Translations under genes and position numbers: made by a program | NCBI GenBank assembly: GCA_963662525.1 | Contig: OY759717.1 | Span: forward strand, 3,162,001-3,226,000 | Source: CAZSDU01 sp963662525 | GTDB taxonomy: Bacteria > Bacteroidota > Bacteroidia > Bacteroidales > FEN-979 | Length of the DNA: 64,000 nucleotides | Direction of reading: 5' to 3' | In this document: positions 63,424 to 64,000 of the stretch, in pieces | Layout of the letters: each line of letters starts with the position of its first letter | How positions within the stretch are numbered: position 1 is the first letter of the stretch | The notes under the pieces: generated by a model | The model's database searches: none | What the model was told of the DNA's origin: nothing | Seen by the model: the letters and a program-made list of their open reading frames with translations, nothing else

Positions 63424-63822
63424 TTAATTTTTATCAATCGATTCGTAGTTCACAGGGATAATTCCATCCACTAATTCATTGTTCAGGATATATTTATCAA
63501 TCAGCTTGCTCGCTTTTTTAACATCCACATACCCAAAGGTAATGGGTTCATTCCCTGGTTTGGTAATTTCAACAGTTGGTTCGGCGTAACAATATCCCAT
63601 ACAACCAGTTTGGGTGACAATGGCATCTATATTACGCTTGGCAAATTCTTCAATGAAAACCTCCATCACTTCTTTCGCTCCCGATGCAATACCACAGGTA
63701 GCCATGGCTACCTTAACCTGGATCCGCTTATCAGGATCATTGCTTTTTTCCCTTAAGTCAATTTTGGCAAGCAGACTTTCCTGCATCTTCTTTAAATCGG
63801 CCAATGATTTGATTTTTTCCAT
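63424..63822 (-). CDS. Small thioredoxin-like [2Fe-2S] ferredoxin (HndB-type)
   Basis: A 132-residue protein. A helical start (KSLADLKKMQESLLAKI) leads to a thioredoxin-like [2Fe-2S] domain with MATCGIASGA (Cys43) and GCMGYCYAEP (Cys74, Cys78); only three clear ligand cysteines are present. HndB-type genes sit in many trimeric hydrogenase operons. It lies 17 bases upstream of set-2 hydB. The same domain appears fused at the N-terminus of set-1 HydB. Confidence 0.85.
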   Translation of the reverse strand: MEKIKSLADLKKMQESLLAKIDLREKSNDPDKRIQVKVAMATCGIASGAKEVMEVFIEEFAKRNIDAIVTQTGCMGYCYAEPTVEITKPGNEPITFGYVDVKKASKLIDKYILNNELVDGIIPVNYESIDKN

Positions 63823-63843
63823 AAACAGTGTACTTGATTTATT

Positions 63844-64000
63844 TCACGATGTTAATTCCACATTAATATTTTTCAGATTATCTGCGATCATCTCTTTCAG
63901 GTATTGATATACCCTGAAATCATCGATGGGGATATCTCCAAGAGTTTCTTTAACCTCAGAAGTTAGATAATGATATTTTTTTCCATCTTTTATATGTAAA
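63844..64000 (-). CDS. C-terminal end of an unidentified protein (truncated by window edge)
   Basis: On the minus strand an open frame enters from the window edge and ends with TGA at 63844-63846, 21 bases before the small ferredoxin gene. The last residues read IDDFRVYQYLKEMIADNLKN and then INVELTS, a charged, probably helical tail. The close spacing suggests it belongs to the set-2 hydrogenase operon. I do not recognise the family. Hydrogenase operons often have an ATPase-like or PHP-domain gene here, but nothing in these 51 residues shows either. Confidence 0.55.
   Translation of the reverse strand, partial: LHIKDGKKYHYLTSEVKETLGDIPIDDFRVYQYLKEMIADNLKNINVELTS

Overview
The window looks like chromosomal DNA of an anaerobic, fermentative member of the Bacteroidota. 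The evidence is a TonB-dependent receptor, two proteins with type IX secretion (T9SS) C-terminal domains, a LytTR regulator, a two-component-propeller sensor kinase, DUF1573 and YajC/YbbR-like neighbours, and repeated promoters of the Bacteroidota form TTTG-N19/20-TAnnTTTG. No prophage, insertion sequence, CRISPR array or rRNA operon was seen. The only RNA gene found is one tRNA with a CAT anticodon.

Layout: 1-8 kb holds the end of a TonB receptor, then coaE/YbbR/yajC/DUF1573, aroK, rlmD, the hydrogenase maturase hydE, a LytTR regulator and a YchF-like GTPase. 8-14 kb holds a WG-repeat protein, rpsA, a short RNase Z gene carrying a terminator-like hairpin, and an M3 peptidase. 14-19 kb is a translationally coupled DUF1338 / esterase-like / YdiJ-type operon that can be read as 2-oxoadipate to D-2-hydroxyglutarate to 2-oxoglutarate. 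19-24.5 kb holds a large sensor kinase, lplA and a lipid A acyltransferase. 24.5-28 kb is an isocitrate-dehydrogenase-like / HD / aconitase-like operon behind a good promoter. 28-34.6 kb holds cca, a pRiA4b-ORF3-like protein, miaA, an N-acetylglucosamine-kinase-like gene, a DUF3108 protein and an APC permease. 34.8-43.5 kb holds the tRNA, a T9SS protein, a glycosyltransferase, an aldehyde dehydrogenase, uvrA, and an ECF-type sigma factor with a small conserved-looking ORF. 43.6-46.5 kb holds rplS, trmD, a beta-lactamase-fold hydrolase and ribF.

The most striking part is 46.5-64 kb, a hydrogen-metabolism island. It has two trimeric NAD-linked [FeFe]-hydrogenase sets (hydA/hydB/hydC). It also has two non-canonical, sensor-type [FeFe]-hydrogenase-like proteins. 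One is fused to a histidine kinase and followed by a lone receiver, a receiver-kinase and the NADH-responsive repressor Rex. The other carries a PAS domain, lacks one expected H-cluster cysteine, and is followed by a SpoIIE-type phosphatase. The divergent promoter region between hydC and the PAS sensor carries two overlapping Rex-like operator candidates and a perfect 16-bp palindrome. The inferred circuit is that H2 or redox state is read by catalytically altered hydrogenase domains, passed to phosphorylation and dephosphorylation, and combined with NADH sensing by Rex to set expression of the hydrogenases.

A second window-wide feature is a set of short (7-9 bp) tandem arrays of different sequences. 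They lie at or across the stop codons of at least eight genes, and two lie in frame inside the YdiJ-like gene.
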